Positions 43,139-53,258 of a stretch of DNA of 64,000 nucleotides are shown here, piece after piece; within the stretch, counting starts at the first letter, position 1; each line of letters opens with the position of its first letter. The stretch comes from Dyadobacter sp. CY356. GTDB lineage: Bacteria > Bacteroidota > Bacteroidia > Cytophagales > Spirosomataceae. The position numbers were made by a program, and so were the translations under genes. The stretch lies in assembly GCF_021440195.1 (NCBI RefSeq), contig NZ_JAJTSZ010000002.1, positions 496,001 through 560,000 on the forward strand, read 5' to 3'. The notes under the pieces were generated by a model. That model worked only from the letters and a program-made list of their open reading frames with translations, was not told where the DNA came from and ran no database searches.

Positions 43139-44878
43139 TTATTTTCTCGAAGCGACTGAGGCATTTTTAACCCTTCTGATTTTCCCGTCACTCTTAGTCA
43201 TCAGGTAGAGCTCCTTCGAAAACGGGTTGTATTCAACTCTGAGGTCAACTCTTTTAGATGCCGACATTTCCTGCAAACTAGTTGGTTTAGAATTATTTAC
43301 AATGTTAATCTCATAGATTGTGGAATCAGAAAGTTCTTTATTAATATTGATACAGAAAATCCTTCCGTTTACGATATCACCAAAAATATATTTGTTTTTC
43401 AGCGGGGCCAGGTTCCCTTCATACACGTAACCTCCACTGATGGCATTGCCGTCCTTATGATCATAAGCCGAAAAAGGTTTGATAAAATTGTCCTTTTCCG
43501 TTGTGTCGATTTTATAGACATTTTTAAGATCCGCCAGAGAAATCCCGAAACTTCCTTCACGGGTGTTCCAACCATAGTCCCCACCTTTAACAATCACATT
43601 CACTTCTTCGAAGTTAGACTCTCCTACCTCGGCACTAAACATAATTTTTCCATGCGTCAGGTCCCAGGATATCCGGTGTGGATTACGGAAACCAAAAGCA
43701 TAAATCTCTTTGTAAGTTTTGGGATCAGGATTGTTAACAAAAGGATTGTCGGCCGGGATACCATACTGGCCGTTTGCACTATTATTGCCAAGCGGATTTA
43801 TCCGGATGATTGTTCCTAAAAGTGAATTCAGGGAATGCGTGATTTCGGGATGTTTGCCGATGGTCGATCCACCGTCACCAGTGCCGATAAACAACATTCC
43901 ATAATCAGGATCGTTTTTGCTGATGCCTGGAATAAAGCCTATATCCTGAGTGCCGTGCACCACACCAGGAACATTAATACGCAGCAATTCCCTTCTGGTA
44001 CCCTGAAAAGTTATACTTTTTACATCATTCATTTTCCATTCAGAAACCACCCACTGTAAAGCCACTTTTATGGAATCGGGAAATTCAAAATCAGCTTTTT
44101 TTCCAACAAATTCCTCAGTGTGGGTGATGTAAATCAAGCCGTTGTTTAAATAATCAGGATGAAATGCGAAACTTCCCAAACCAGTTCCCAAACCCGGCGT
44201 ATTTACATATTTGTCCACTATGTTTCTAAGGTCAAGGAAAACTGTGGTCTTGTTATTTTCAATACGGTATATAATGCCCCGCTGATCACTGACATAAAGT
44301 GTTCCGTCGCCGGAGGGATGCGGACGCATGTTAGAAATTCTTGTCAAAGGAGGCTTATCTGATGATGCCGGAATCTGAACAAAATCTTCAAGCTCAATCT
44401 GAATACCGGATTTTGTTACCGGTTTCCCAAATCTTTCGGTTGATTGCAATGATAAATTTTCAGTTTTAACAACAAGTGGTTCGATAGAATTGAGCTTGGT
44501 TTCATGATCAATGTACGCTAAAACAGCACCTATTTCTTCCAGTTTCAGAAAATCATACGAAGGCATCACCATCTTGTATTTCTTACTAAGATTTACAGCC
44601 CTACGGTCACCAGATTCTATGGCTTTTGCCGGATTCTGAATAAACCATGTAAGTGTTTGTTTGGATAATAATTTTGTGATTCCTCCAAGCCTTGGACCTA
44701 TTTCTTCCTGATCGATGGCGTGGCAGGAGGCGCAATTAGTATTGAACAACTCCTTTCCCTTGGCCAACGTCTTCTTGTCAACCGGATAAGCATATGAAGT
44801 TTTTTGGCCATTTGCATTGATCACAAAACGTGTAATAAAGAATAAAAAGCAAACAGCAGATAGAAGAAATTTGGGCAT
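43139..44878 (-). CDS. Cytochrome c fused to glucose/sorbosone dehydrogenase-like propeller
   Basis: A 579-aa exported protein. After an N-terminal hydrophobic leader comes a class I cytochrome c (heme site CASCH at 49-53, with methionine ligand near MVMPSYDF), then a six-bladed beta-propeller of the GSDH/PQQ sugar dehydrogenase type: MRPHPSGDGTLYVSDQRG, FAFHPDYLNNGLIYITH, GTGDGG, AFGFRNPHRISWD and GGDYGWNTREGSFG. Electrons from sugar or aldehyde oxidation would pass to the built-in heme. PQQ genes are not in the window. Confidence 0.85.
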   Translation of the reverse strand: MPKFLLSAVCFLFFITRFVINANGQKTSYAYPVDKKTLAKGKELFNTNCASCHAIDQEEIGPRLGGITKLLSKQTLTWFIQNPAKAIESGDRRAVNLSKKYKMVMPSYDFLKLEEIGAVLAYIDHETKLNSIEPLVVKTENLSLQSTERFGKPVTKSGIQIELEDFVQIPASSDKPPLTRISNMRPHPSGDGTLYVSDQRGIIYRIENNKTTVFLDLRNIVDKYVNTPGLGTGLGSFAFHPDYLNNGLIYITHTEEFVGKKADFEFPDSIKVALQWVVSEWKMNDVKSITFQGTRRELLRINVPGVVHGTQDIGFIPGISKNDPDYGMLFIGTGDGGSTIGKHPEITHSLNSLLGTIIRINPLGNNSANGQYGIPADNPFVNNPDPKTYKEIYAFGFRNPHRISWDLTHGKIMFSAEVGESNFEEVNVIVKGGDYGWNTREGSFGISLADLKNVYKIDTTEKDNFIKPFSAYDHKDGNAISGGYVYEGNLAPLKNKYIFGDIVNGRIFCININKELSDSTIYEINIVNNSKPTSLQEMSASKRVDLRVEYNPFSKELYLMTKSDGKIRRVKNASVASRK

Positions 44879-45017
44879 ATATTAATTATCAGAACTTATC
44901 GAATGAGTCATTTCTAGTAAAATCCTCTTTTCAGAAAACTCTACTCATATTTGATCAGGATGGCGATTAAAATATTGTTTTGCCATGATTCATTGTTCCT
45001 GATTTATAACAAAAAAA

Positions 45018-45037
45018 ACCGGAGCCTAGGCTCCGGT
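45018..45037 (-). terminator. Terminator of the PepSY-like gene
   Basis: ACCGGAGCCTAGGCTCCGGT is a perfect 20-bp palindrome, and the minus strand continues with TTTTTTTTG. It lies 32 bp after the stop of the 45069 gene. Confidence 0.88.
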
Positions 45038-45068
45038 CATATTCACGTTGAGTAAAGTAAGCAACTAT

Positions 45069-45374
45069 CTATTCTACATTCTTACCATTTTTATCCAACT
45101 TTACTCTGGCACTTTCACTGCCTTTTTTGACGGATAAGTCATAGTATTGCGTTTTGTCATCATTGGTAACCAAATAAGCAGTAGTGACTTTCCAGCCTGC
45201 AAATGCGTCACTATTAATAGTTGCCTTTACAGCCGCAGGTAAATTATCCGGCTTAACTGAAACTTTTTCCTGCTTCACGGTAATGGTATGATTAGATTCC
45301 ATTAATGGAGCAGCCTGAACAGAGGCGAAAGAGATAAGAGTTAAGGCTACCGCCGACATTATTAGCTTTTTCAT
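45069..45374 (-). CDS. Small exported PepSY-like protein
   Basis: A 101-aa protein with signal peptide MKKLIMSAVALTLISFASVQ. The mature part has LPAAVKATINSDAFAGWKVT and YYDLSVKKGSESARVKLDKN, the layout of the PepSY-like/DUF2874 group of small periplasmic proteins found widely in Bacteroidota. These bind or inhibit unknown partners. A strong terminator follows. It is divergent from the subtilase gene, over 200 bp away. Confidence 0.75.
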   Translation of the reverse strand: MKKLIMSAVALTLISFASVQAAPLMESNHTITVKQEKVSVKPDNLPAAVKATINSDAFAGWKVTTAYLVTNDDKTQYYDLSVKKGSESARVKLDKNGKNVE

Positions 45375-45619
45375 AATCTGTATTTTTTAATTAAAATCAA
45401 TTTTCACTACTTGTAAATCTTGACTTGTAACCAACCAGTATCATGCCAAACTGTCAAATTACTAAAAACCAACGGATTCACTAAATTGAGGAACCGCATG
45501 AAGTGTTTATAACATCCCCATGTTGTTGAATTAATCTTCAATTGCAAGCTAAAATAGTACATTGATAAATGGATTAAATTATAGAAATTAGATTTTTGTC
45601 CCACTATACTTCACCTAAT

Positions 45620-48600
45620 ATGAAATCAACGCTACTCTTAAAAATTATTATCCTCCTAGTACTTCCGCTGACCGTACTTTCGCAGAATAACAAAAATTAT
45701 CAGATTGAATTAAAAAGTGGTTCGTTCACACCCGAAAAAAACATAGGCAATGGCAAAATCGAAGCAATCAACGCCAGGCTTTCGCCCGATAAAGGAAAGA
45801 CCTTTGTTGTAATACAATTCGAGGAAATCCCCGGGCCGGCAGAACGCGACCGTTTAAAAGCGGAAGGTATTGATCTGCTTGATTATATTCCAAACAACGC
45901 TTATTCGGCCACGGTCACAGGTTCACTTTCCGAGATATCTCTGAAAAGGTCAAAGGCTCGTGCTGTTATTTCTCTCACTGCCCGTCAGAAACTGCATCCG
46001 TCCTTATTGAAAAAACCGTTTCCTGAGCAATCCAGGAAAGTAAAAGGTAAAGTTGACGTCTGGATAAACTTTCCAAAATCTTTTTCATTTGATGAAATAA
46101 AGGAACAACTGAAAAATGATCAGTTCGAGATAATTTCAAATGTTTACCAGGCCTATCAGATTCTGGAAATACGGGTTCCGGAAGACCGCTTAAACGAGCT
46201 GGCCCTTAAAAATTATGTTCAGTATGTTGAACCAGTACCTGAACCTGATAAACCTAATAATTTAAACAGCACAGCCAACGGTCGGGCAAATGTGCTTAAC
46301 TCGTCACTGCTATCGGGAAGAAACCTGCATGGGGAAGGCGTGGTTGTGGGTGTTGGTGATGAAGCTAATCCCTTGCTTCATGTGGATTTTAACAACCGAA
46401 TCATTAACCGGGCTGCCATACAAGCCGGTGGGCATGGAGTTCATGTAACGGGAACACTTGCAGGAGCAGGAATTGTAAATGAAAAATTTATTGGTTACGC
46501 TCCAAAAGCCAAAATTGTCTCGCAATATTTCTCCAATATTCTAGCCTATGCGGCAACCTATGTACAGGATTTTGGAATGGTCATCACGAATAATTCTTAT
46601 GGAAATGACTTAACTGATTGCTCGTTGATCGGGGCATACAATCTGCAATCCTACATCCTTGATCAGCAGGCATTTCAAATGCCTTATCTGCAACACGTTT
46701 TCGCGGCTGGAAATAGTGGGGCTATTACCTGCAGTCCTTACCCTTCCGGGTTTGGTAATGTGGTTGGCGGATTTCAAACTGCAAAAAATGTAATCAGTGT
46801 TGGTAACACCACTGTTGAAGGTATCATTGCCGGAAGTTCAAGTCGCGGGCCGGTACGGGATGGCAGAATAAAACCGGAAATAAGTGCGCAGGGTACCAAT
46901 GTGATTTCTTCTTATCCCGTAAATCAATATGCCAGCGCAACAGGAACCAGCATGGCTTCTCCCGCAGTTTCCGGAGGCCTCACATTGCTTTACCAGCGCT
47001 ACCGTGAGCTTCACAGCCAGCAAAATCCTAAAAACGGATTAATGAAGGCCATTCTTTGTAATGGCGGAACAGACCAGGGAAACGACGGGCCCGATTACAA
47101 ATATGGTTTTGGCTGGATGAATCTTTTACGTTCGGTAAAAATGCTCGAAAGTGAAAGTTATAAAACCGCTTCCATATCTACTTCACCCAATCCGCAAACT
47201 TACCCGATTCAGGTACCGGCAAATACGGCGCGGGTTAAGGTTATGTTATACTGGAATGATCCTGCGCCTTCTTCGTTAGCAGGAAAAAATCTTGTGAATG
47301 ACCTTGACCTGACTGTAACCAACCCTTCCTCAGTCACTATTTTGCCAAAATTGCTTGATCCTACCCCATCCAATGTAAATAATCCGGCTGCTACGGGAGC
47401 TGATCATATAAATAACATCGAGCAGGTTGTAATAGACGCACCCGTAGAAGGAACATATCAGATCAATGTTAAAGGAACCGCGGTTAATCAAAACGGGAGC
47501 CAGGAATATTTTGTGGTTTATGATATTATCCCGGTTTCTACAACCATTACAAATCCGATCGGCAAAGAACGTTACCGCGCCACCGATTCTATTTACGTAA
47601 GCTGGGATTCTTTCGGAAATTCATCCAATGATTTTTCGGTACAATATTCAACCAATAACGGCATGCAATGGAACCCGATATCCGGAAATCTTACCGCAAA
47701 TGGGCGTCAGCTAAAATGGGTTTTTCCGGATGTTTCGACAGATAAAGCCAGGGTAAAAGTAATCCAGAATGCGACCGGAATTGAAAGTGTCAGTGAGGCA
47801 TTTACTATAACCGGCCGACCGGCACTCAGCCTTTCTTCGGTTCAGTGTGAAGGTTATATCGCTATGGAATGGACGCCCGTCACCGGTGCTGGCGATTATG
47901 AGGTTATGATTTTGAAGGGCGATGAAATGGTGTCAGCAGGCATTACGCCCAATACAAGTTTTACCCTCAACGGATTAAGCCGAGATTCTACATACTGGGT
48001 TGCGGTCCGGGCAAGAGTAAATGCCAGCCCAGGGATACGATCAAGTGCGATTTCCAGAAAACCTGATTCCGGGAATTGTTCAGGTTCAATTTCAAACAAT
48101 GATCTTTTTCTTGAAGCCATCGTAAATCCGGCATCGTCGGGCAGGTTATCAACGCCCAAAGCATTGCTAAGCCAGAACGATGTAACAATCAGAATAAAAA
48201 ATCTGGATGACCAGCCGTTTTCCGGGCCGGTTTCTGTGGGTTATTCTTTAAATGGAAATGCAGTCGCTTCAACTTCTGCATCCTTGTCTATTCCCGCACA
48301 GGCTTCTGTTGACTATACTTTTACGGATAAAGTCAATCTTGCTGCACAAGGTTCGTACATCATTTCAGCATTTGCCAATGCAGAAGCAGATACTGCCAAA
48401 AGAAATAATAAAATTTCAGTAACATTTGATCAGCTGACTAATGCTCCGATCACACTTCCTTTCCTTGATAATATTGAAACAGCGGCGGTACAGGAATTTG
48501 TAACTGATAAAACAGGACTTCAAAATGCGGGCCGTTATGATTTTACAAATTCAACGAATGTTGGTCGGATACGTACTTTTGTCAATTCAGGTATGGCATA

Positions 48601-51004
48601 TTCCGGATCGAAAGCACTGACACTTGACGCAGACCGGTATTATCCCGCTGGCAATACCAATTTCCTTGACGGCACTTTCAACCTTTCTAATTACAGTTTA
48701 TCCCAGGATATCCGCCTAAATTTCAGATATAAAAATCACGGACAAAAAAGCAATCCTGACAACAGTGTCTGGGTACGAGGAAGTTATAATGATCCATGGA
48801 TTCTGGTATATAATCTCTATGCAAACCAGAATCCGGCGGACGCTGCTTACAAATTATCATCCAGCATCGAACTTAGTAATAAACTCAGGGAAAACGGGCA
48901 GACGCTTTCAAGCAGTACGCAAATTCGTTGGGGCCAATATGGTGACATCAGTACAGCAGATCCCACAAGCGGCGCCGGTTATTCTTTTGATGATATTCAA
49001 TTAAGTATCGCCACCGATGATATTCAGATGATAAGCCTGAACAGTATTTCGCAGGCAAGCTGCGGATTAAGTAATAATCAACAAATTACCATTTCTGTGA
49101 GAAACAGTTCGGATCACACGATTACGAATATTCCTGTTAATTACAAACTTGGTAACGGTTCCGAAATCCATGAAACGATCCCGTCCATTGATGCCAGAAC
49201 AACGATTAATTTTACTTTTTCTACAACTCAAAACATGGCAGCGTTTGGGGCATATCACCTGAAAGTCTGGACGAGCCTGGCATCGGATTCTTATGCCGAA
49301 AACAATACCATCGAACTTGATATTTACAACAACCGCCAGATTGCTGTTTTTCCTTATCTTGAAAATTTCGAAAGCGGTAACGGCGACTGGCATAGTGCAG
49401 GCACTTCCAGTTCCTGGGCATATGGAACGCCGGTTTCAAATAAAATAAACAAGGCGGCAAGTGGTACCAAAGCCTGGAAAACGAATTTATCAGGAAATTA
49501 TACTAACGGAGAAACTTCTTACCTGTACTCTCCCTGTTTTGATGTGACTGGCATGACCAATCCAACTGTTAGTTTTAGTCTTGCACTGGATATTGAATTT
49601 TGTGCTAATGAGGATTGTGATTTTGCCTATCTTGAATATTCCACCGATGGCAATACATGGCTTCGACTTGGCGATAAAGGACAGGGAACGAACTGGTATA
49701 ACAAAATCACCACCGATACTCAGGGATGGAGTGTTCAGGATTATACACGCTGGCATGTTGGCACTATGTCATTACCAACAGCAAATAATATAAGGCTGCG
49801 ATTTGTTTTACGCGCCGATCCGGGGACAACAAAAGAAGGCATAGCCATTGACGACGTTCATATTTATGACAATAAAAATGGTATTTATGCCGGAAATACT
49901 ACCTCTTCCCCGGTTACTCAAAATGCTGCAAACAGTGCCGGATGGATTGATTTTGTTCAAAATGGTCAACTTGTCGCATCAATCAATCCCAACAACCAGA
50001 ATCTTGGAACTACGGGCGTACAGGCCTTCATCAATTCAGCAACCGTTCGCAACAATCAGGTTCAATATTATATGGACAGAAATGTGACGATAAAACCTGC
50101 CAACAGGTCGCTTGCTGCCAATGCTACGGTACGCATTTATTTTTTGGATACAGAATCAGAAAAACTGATCGGGGCGGCAGGATGCTCAAATTGTTCAAAA
50201 CCAGCCTCAGCTTACGACCTTGGAATTTCAAAATATACCGACGCAAATACCAATAATGAAGATGGCATGGTTAGTAACAATGCCGGGGGAAGCTGGTCTT
50301 ATTTCGCCTCTGCCAATGTGATAAAAGTGCCTTTTGACAAAGGTTATTATGCCGAAATTCAGGTAAAAGATTTCTCTGAATTCTGGTTTAATACGGGTGG
50401 AGGACTTCAAAACGGTGCCCTTCCGGTACAACTTTTGAGCTTTAATGTTTCTAAAAAACCGGGAAACGATAATACGGATCAGGTGATGGCAGAATGGATC
50501 ACGACTTCTGAAACCAATACGGATTATTTTGAAATTGAACGTGTTCAAGGTTCCAGCGCACTCAATTTAAACCAATTCAAAAGAATAGGAAAAGTACTGG
50601 CTGCCGGCAATTCTGCAACGCAACAGGATTATAGCTTCCTGGACATGTCACCGGATATAAGCACTACCAATTACTACCGTTTAAAAATGGTGGATAAAGA
50701 TGGCAGTTTTGAGTATTCACGGATACAGTCTGTTAATTTCGATACAAAAGGAGACTGGCGAACATATCCAAATCCTTCGGCAGGAATAGTTAATGTCATT
50801 TTCCAAAGTGACCCGGAAACTTCCGTTCAGATAAAAACCTTTGACCTGCATGGAAATATTGTTTTTCAAACGAAATTAACTGCCACCGGCAGCGAGCAAA
50901 AACTTCCAATAGATTTATCAGGACCTCGGTATTCGCCGGGATTGTACCTCATTGAAGTAACTTCACAGAGACAAAAGAAGGTTTTCAGGATCATGAAACC
51001 CTGA
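45620..51004 (+). CDS. Giant secreted subtilase (S8) with type IX secretion sorting domain
   Basis: A 1794-aa protein. ATG 45620 gives a clean signal peptide (MKSTLLLKIIILLVLPLTVL); an upstream TTG does not. After a prodomain of about 200 residues comes the S8 domain with Asp247 (VVVGVGDEANP), His272 (GGHGVHVTGTLAG), oxyanion Asn364 (FAAGNSG) and Ser444 (ATGTSMASPAVSG). Fibronectin-like and CARDB-like beta domains and a MAM-like region follow. Residues 1716-1794 form a type A sorting domain (YPNPSAGIVNVIFQ to the last VFRIMKP). It would be exported by the type IX system and kept on or released from the cell surface. It stands alone. Confidence 0.92.
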   Translation: MKSTLLLKIIILLVLPLTVLSQNNKNYQIELKSGSFTPEKNIGNGKIEAINARLSPDKGKTFVVIQFEEIPGPAERDRLKAEGIDLLDYIPNNAYSATVTGSLSEISLKRSKARAVISLTARQKLHPSLLKKPFPEQSRKVKGKVDVWINFPKSFSFDEIKEQLKNDQFEIISNVYQAYQILEIRVPEDRLNELALKNYVQYVEPVPEPDKPNNLNSTANGRANVLNSSLLSGRNLHGEGVVVGVGDEANPLLHVDFNNRIINRAAIQAGGHGVHVTGTLAGAGIVNEKFIGYAPKAKIVSQYFSNILAYAATYVQDFGMVITNNSYGNDLTDCSLIGAYNLQSYILDQQAFQMPYLQHVFAAGNSGAITCSPYPSGFGNVVGGFQTAKNVISVGNTTVEGIIAGSSSRGPVRDGRIKPEISAQGTNVISSYPVNQYASATGTSMASPAVSGGLTLLYQRYRELHSQQNPKNGLMKAILCNGGTDQGNDGPDYKYGFGWMNLLRSVKMLESESYKTASISTSPNPQTYPIQVPANTARVKVMLYWNDPAPSSLAGKNLVNDLDLTVTNPSSVTILPKLLDPTPSNVNNPAATGADHINNIEQVVIDAPVEGTYQINVKGTAVNQNGSQEYFVVYDIIPVSTTITNPIGKERYRATDSIYVSWDSFGNSSNDFSVQYSTNNGMQWNPISGNLTANGRQLKWVFPDVSTDKARVKVIQNATGIESVSEAFTITGRPALSLSSVQCEGYIAMEWTPVTGAGDYEVMILKGDEMVSAGITPNTSFTLNGLSRDSTYWVAVRARVNASPGIRSSAISRKPDSGNCSGSISNNDLFLEAIVNPASSGRLSTPKALLSQNDVTIRIKNLDDQPFSGPVSVGYSLNGNAVASTSASLSIPAQASVDYTFTDKVNLAAQGSYIISAFANAEADTAKRNNKISVTFDQLTNAPITLPFLDNIETAAVQEFVTDKTGLQNAGRYDFTNSTNVGRIRTFVNSGMAYSGSKALTLDADRYYPAGNTNFLDGTFNLSNYSLSQDIRLNFRYKNHGQKSNPDNSVWVRGSYNDPWILVYNLYANQNPADAAYKLSSSIELSNKLRENGQTLSSSTQIRWGQYGDISTADPTSGAGYSFDDIQLSIATDDIQMISLNSISQASCGLSNNQQITISVRNSSDHTITNIPVNYKLGNGSEIHETIPSIDARTTINFTFSTTQNMAAFGAYHLKVWTSLASDSYAENNTIELDIYNNRQIAVFPYLENFESGNGDWHSAGTSSSWAYGTPVSNKINKAASGTKAWKTNLSGNYTNGETSYLYSPCFDVTGMTNPTVSFSLALDIEFCANEDCDFAYLEYSTDGNTWLRLGDKGQGTNWYNKITTDTQGWSVQDYTRWHVGTMSLPTANNIRLRFVLRADPGTTKEGIAIDDVHIYDNKNGIYAGNTTSSPVTQNAANSAGWIDFVQNGQLVASINPNNQNLGTTGVQAFINSATVRNNQVQYYMDRNVTIKPANRSLAANATVRIYFLDTESEKLIGAAGCSNCSKPASAYDLGISKYTDANTNNEDGMVSNNAGGSWSYFASANVIKVPFDKGYYAEIQVKDFSEFWFNTGGGLQNGALPVQLLSFNVSKKPGNDNTDQVMAEWITTSETNTDYFEIERVQGSSALNLNQFKRIGKVLAAGNSATQQDYSFLDMSPDISTTNYYRLKMVDKDGSFEYSRIQSVNFDTKGDWRTYPNPSAGIVNVIFQSDPETSVQIKTFDLHGNIVFQTKLTATGSEQKLPIDLSGPRYSPGLYLIEVTSQRQKKVFRIMKP

Positions 51005-51194
51005 CCAATACGCGTCTGATTTTCAAATCGTTAAAGGCAAAATATTTCATTTTAAGAAATTAGAATAACCTTATAAAAATCATAACTATAAAAAAAAAGC
51101 GTTTTTAGCGAACAAAAAGCTCTAATTTTCCACAAATCAATACCTTTATGCGTACTGGATCTTAAACAATCCCGAGTAAATAAATTTAAAATTT

Positions 51195-51803
51195 ATGAAA
51201 AAGTTATTAGTCGTCTTATCCTTAACGTTAATCAGTTTTCTTTTTTCCAACAAAACATTTGCCCAATCCACGCTTACTTTGCAAGGTACCTACGGTGCTA
51301 CCAATCAAAGTTACATATCAAAGGGAATCTATGGCGGCGGTGTGCAGTATCGTTATTTTGTTAAACCCAACGTTGCAATCGGGATATCAGGAAAATATTT
51401 GATGGAAGAATTAAAACGTGAATTATCAACCAAAAGCATCAGAGGAAAAGCGACCAACATACCTATCAATTTACTTGCAGAGTACTATTTCAAAACGGAG
51501 GGAATTCGTCCATACGCAGGTATTGAAGCCGGTTTAAATATATTGAAAATCGAAGGTTACAACATCCAAATTGATCAGACAGTTTTACGTCCCGGCGTAG
51601 CTCCGAAAGTTGGGATTGTACTACCCATGGGAAAAAGGTTAAGTTTTACTGTGGAAGCTGCATACCAGGTTGTCATCGGCTCAACAAATTCGATTTTAAT
51701 GGATCCTTTGAAACCAGGAAATCCAAAATACGAAGTTAAAAACAGCAATCAGGCTGTGACAGTAAGTGGCGGAATTACTTATATTTTTGGTAAGAAAAAG
51801 TAG
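51195..51803 (+). CDS. Outer-membrane beta-barrel protein
   Basis: A 202-aa protein with signal peptide MKKLLVVLSLTLISFLFSNK ending in FAQ. The mature part is all amphipathic strands (TYGATNQSYISKGIYGGGVQ, IRPYAGIEAGLNILKIEGYN, LSFTVEAAYQVVIGST) and ends SGGITYIFGKKK. It belongs to the small OMP_b-brl type. It lies 190 bp after the subtilase and has its own terminator, so it is probably a separate unit. TACCTTTA at 51141-51148 is one base off the TAnnTTTG box. Confidence 0.8.
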   Translation: MKKLLVVLSLTLISFLFSNKTFAQSTLTLQGTYGATNQSYISKGIYGGGVQYRYFVKPNVAIGISGKYLMEELKRELSTKSIRGKATNIPINLLAEYYFKTEGIRPYAGIEAGLNILKIEGYNIQIDQTVLRPGVAPKVGIVLPMGKRLSFTVEAAYQVVIGSTNSILMDPLKPGNPKYEVKNSNQAVTVSGGITYIFGKKK

Positions 51804-51820
51804 TTTTTGAAATGTATATT

Positions 51821-51854
51821 CAGGCGGATTCCAATTATATTTGGAGTCCGCCTG
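51821..51854 (+). terminator. Terminator of the beta-barrel gene
   Basis: CAGGCGGA (51821-51828) pairs with TCCGCCTG (51847-51854), and TCCAA/TTGGA extend the stem inward past one mismatch. It follows the stop by 17 bp. Confidence 0.75.
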
Positions 51855-51911
51855 ATTGTTTATCGGGCAGAATTTATTTAAGATCAATAGTGTCATTCAA
51901 TCAAACCTATA

Positions 51912-52313
51912 ATGCCTGACAAATCCACTCAGTTACTTTCCTTACGACCAATCATTGCAACAACTCCGACAACAGGAATTGCTGAAAATTTTCAGAACCA
52001 GACATTGCGTCCGATATTGAAACTTCAAAATGACCTGATTGTCCGTGTATTTAAACAATACATCCATCAAAGGAAAAATGTTTTTTATAAACTGGGTGAA
52101 GTTGAACAGCGCACCTATATCAGTCAGGCACTAAAACAGGATCAGAAGTTTCAACAGTTTTTGAAAGGGATTATTATCGGCCATTTCACGGATCAGGAAT
52201 TCGATCAGTTTTCGTCAAATGAACAGGAAATAAGTAAGCGTTTATCAAATCTGCTAGAACAACGACTTACCAGTAATTTATCTGAATTAAAAAGAATTGA
52301 TTCAGTAAATTAA
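51912..52313 (+). CDS. Conserved Bacteroidota protein (misnamed glyoxalase in some genomes)
   Basis: A 133-aa protein with LLSLRPIIATTPTTGIAENF, then QTLRPILKLQNDLIVRVFKQ, FYKLGEVEQRTYISQALKQD and GIIIGHFTDQEFDQF. This order matches a small family conserved across Bacteroidota that databases often label 'glyoxalase' although it lacks that fold's metal-binding pattern. It looks all-helical. The function is unknown. It stands alone on the plus strand. Confidence 0.75.
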   Translation: MPDKSTQLLSLRPIIATTPTTGIAENFQNQTLRPILKLQNDLIVRVFKQYIHQRKNVFYKLGEVEQRTYISQALKQDQKFQQFLKGIIIGHFTDQEFDQFSSNEQEISKRLSNLLEQRLTSNLSELKRIDSVN

Positions 52314-52509
52314 TTGTTGCATAATATATCCGTAACGGAATAAAATTTGTTTTGAAGATATCTTTGTGACTTATGATGACCGGGCAGTCACACATTAGAA
52401 ATCTGTTAATCAAGTGAATAAGATAATATTCAATAAGTTCTTAGGTTATGGAAACTATTTTTCGCATCAGCTAGTTTTTATTTAGTCTAAGAATCACATA
52501 ACCCTAACT

Positions 52510-52869
52510 ATGAATACCGTACAAATAAAAAGAATCTATGAACCGAAAGATGATTCGGATGGTTTCAGGATACTTGTTGACCGTTTATGGCCACGTGGAT
52601 TGAAGAGAGAAGAGGCAAAAGTTGATGAATGGCTGAAAGGCGTAGCACCATCGACCGATCTGAGAAAATGGTTCGATCATGATCCTGAAAAATGGGAAGA
52701 GTTCAGACAAGATTATACTTTTGAGTTAAGGCACTGTATGTCAGCCGTTCACGATTTGGTTGACAAGGTTAAAAAACATAAAAAGGTAACATTATTGTAT
52801 GCAGCACAGGATGAAAAATACAATCATGTTGTGGTACTGGAAAAGTTCATAAATAATTTACTGCAATAA
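52510..52869 (+). CDS. DUF488 family protein (YeaO-like)
   Basis: A 119-aa protein starting MNTVQIKRIYEPKDDSDGFR with the family core ILVDRLWPRGLKREEAKVDEW, WFDHDPEKWEEF and LLYAAQDEKYNHVVVL. It is full-length for the family. The role of DUF488 proteins is unresolved; some are linked to stress. It stands alone, with about 200 bp upstream and a gap before the next genes. Confidence 0.9.
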   Translation: MNTVQIKRIYEPKDDSDGFRILVDRLWPRGLKREEAKVDEWLKGVAPSTDLRKWFDHDPEKWEEFRQDYTFELRHCMSAVHDLVDKVKKHKKVTLLYAAQDEKYNHVVVLEKFINNLLQ

Positions 52870-53007
52870 GCAGTACAATTCAGTAAACGTTTTACTACTC
52901 ACATTAATATCACCACAGATCATGTCAGGTTATCAGTGTGATACTAACCTAATCTTCAAGTAACTGGTTGCCCAATAACAGTTACACAGAAATTTTACTG
53001 ACAAATG

Positions 53008-53190
53008 TCACTCATCAATTCCAAGCTCCCCGCAAATTTCACTTTTTGATCCTACTACAAAAAATTTCTCTTCGGTTTTCAGAATGATCAGACTAAACCG
53101 AAAATCTGCATCCGGTACAATTTCTTCTATTTGCTCACTTGTTATTTCAACTTGTTCTTCCGGATTATCCTTTAATTTGAATCTGCTCAT
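53008..53190 (-). CDS. Hypothetical 60-aa protein downstream of dps
   Basis: A short acidic protein, MSRFKLKDNPEEQVEITSEQ, continuing with FRFSLIILKTEEKFFVVGSK and ending GELGIDE. It may be a small beta-hairpin domain. It follows dps on the same strand, with the dps terminator between them. I do not recognise a family; its length and regular composition favour a real gene. Confidence 0.5.
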   Translation of the reverse strand: MSRFKLKDNPEEQVEITSEQIEEIVPDADFRFSLIILKTEEKFFVVGSKSEICGELGIDE

Positions 53191-53215
53191 TTACGTTTTT
53201 TTTGATAAAAAAAGA

Positions 53216-53235
53216 CACCCGGAGAATTCCGAGTG
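53216..53235 (-). terminator. Terminator of dps
   Basis: CACCCGGA (53216-53223) pairs with TCCGAGTG (53228-53235) with one mismatch across a 4-nt loop, and the minus strand continues into TCTTTTTTTATC. It lies 24 bp after the dps stop. Confidence 0.75.
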
Positions 53236-53258
53236 CCGTTTCATTATGTTTATGACAA

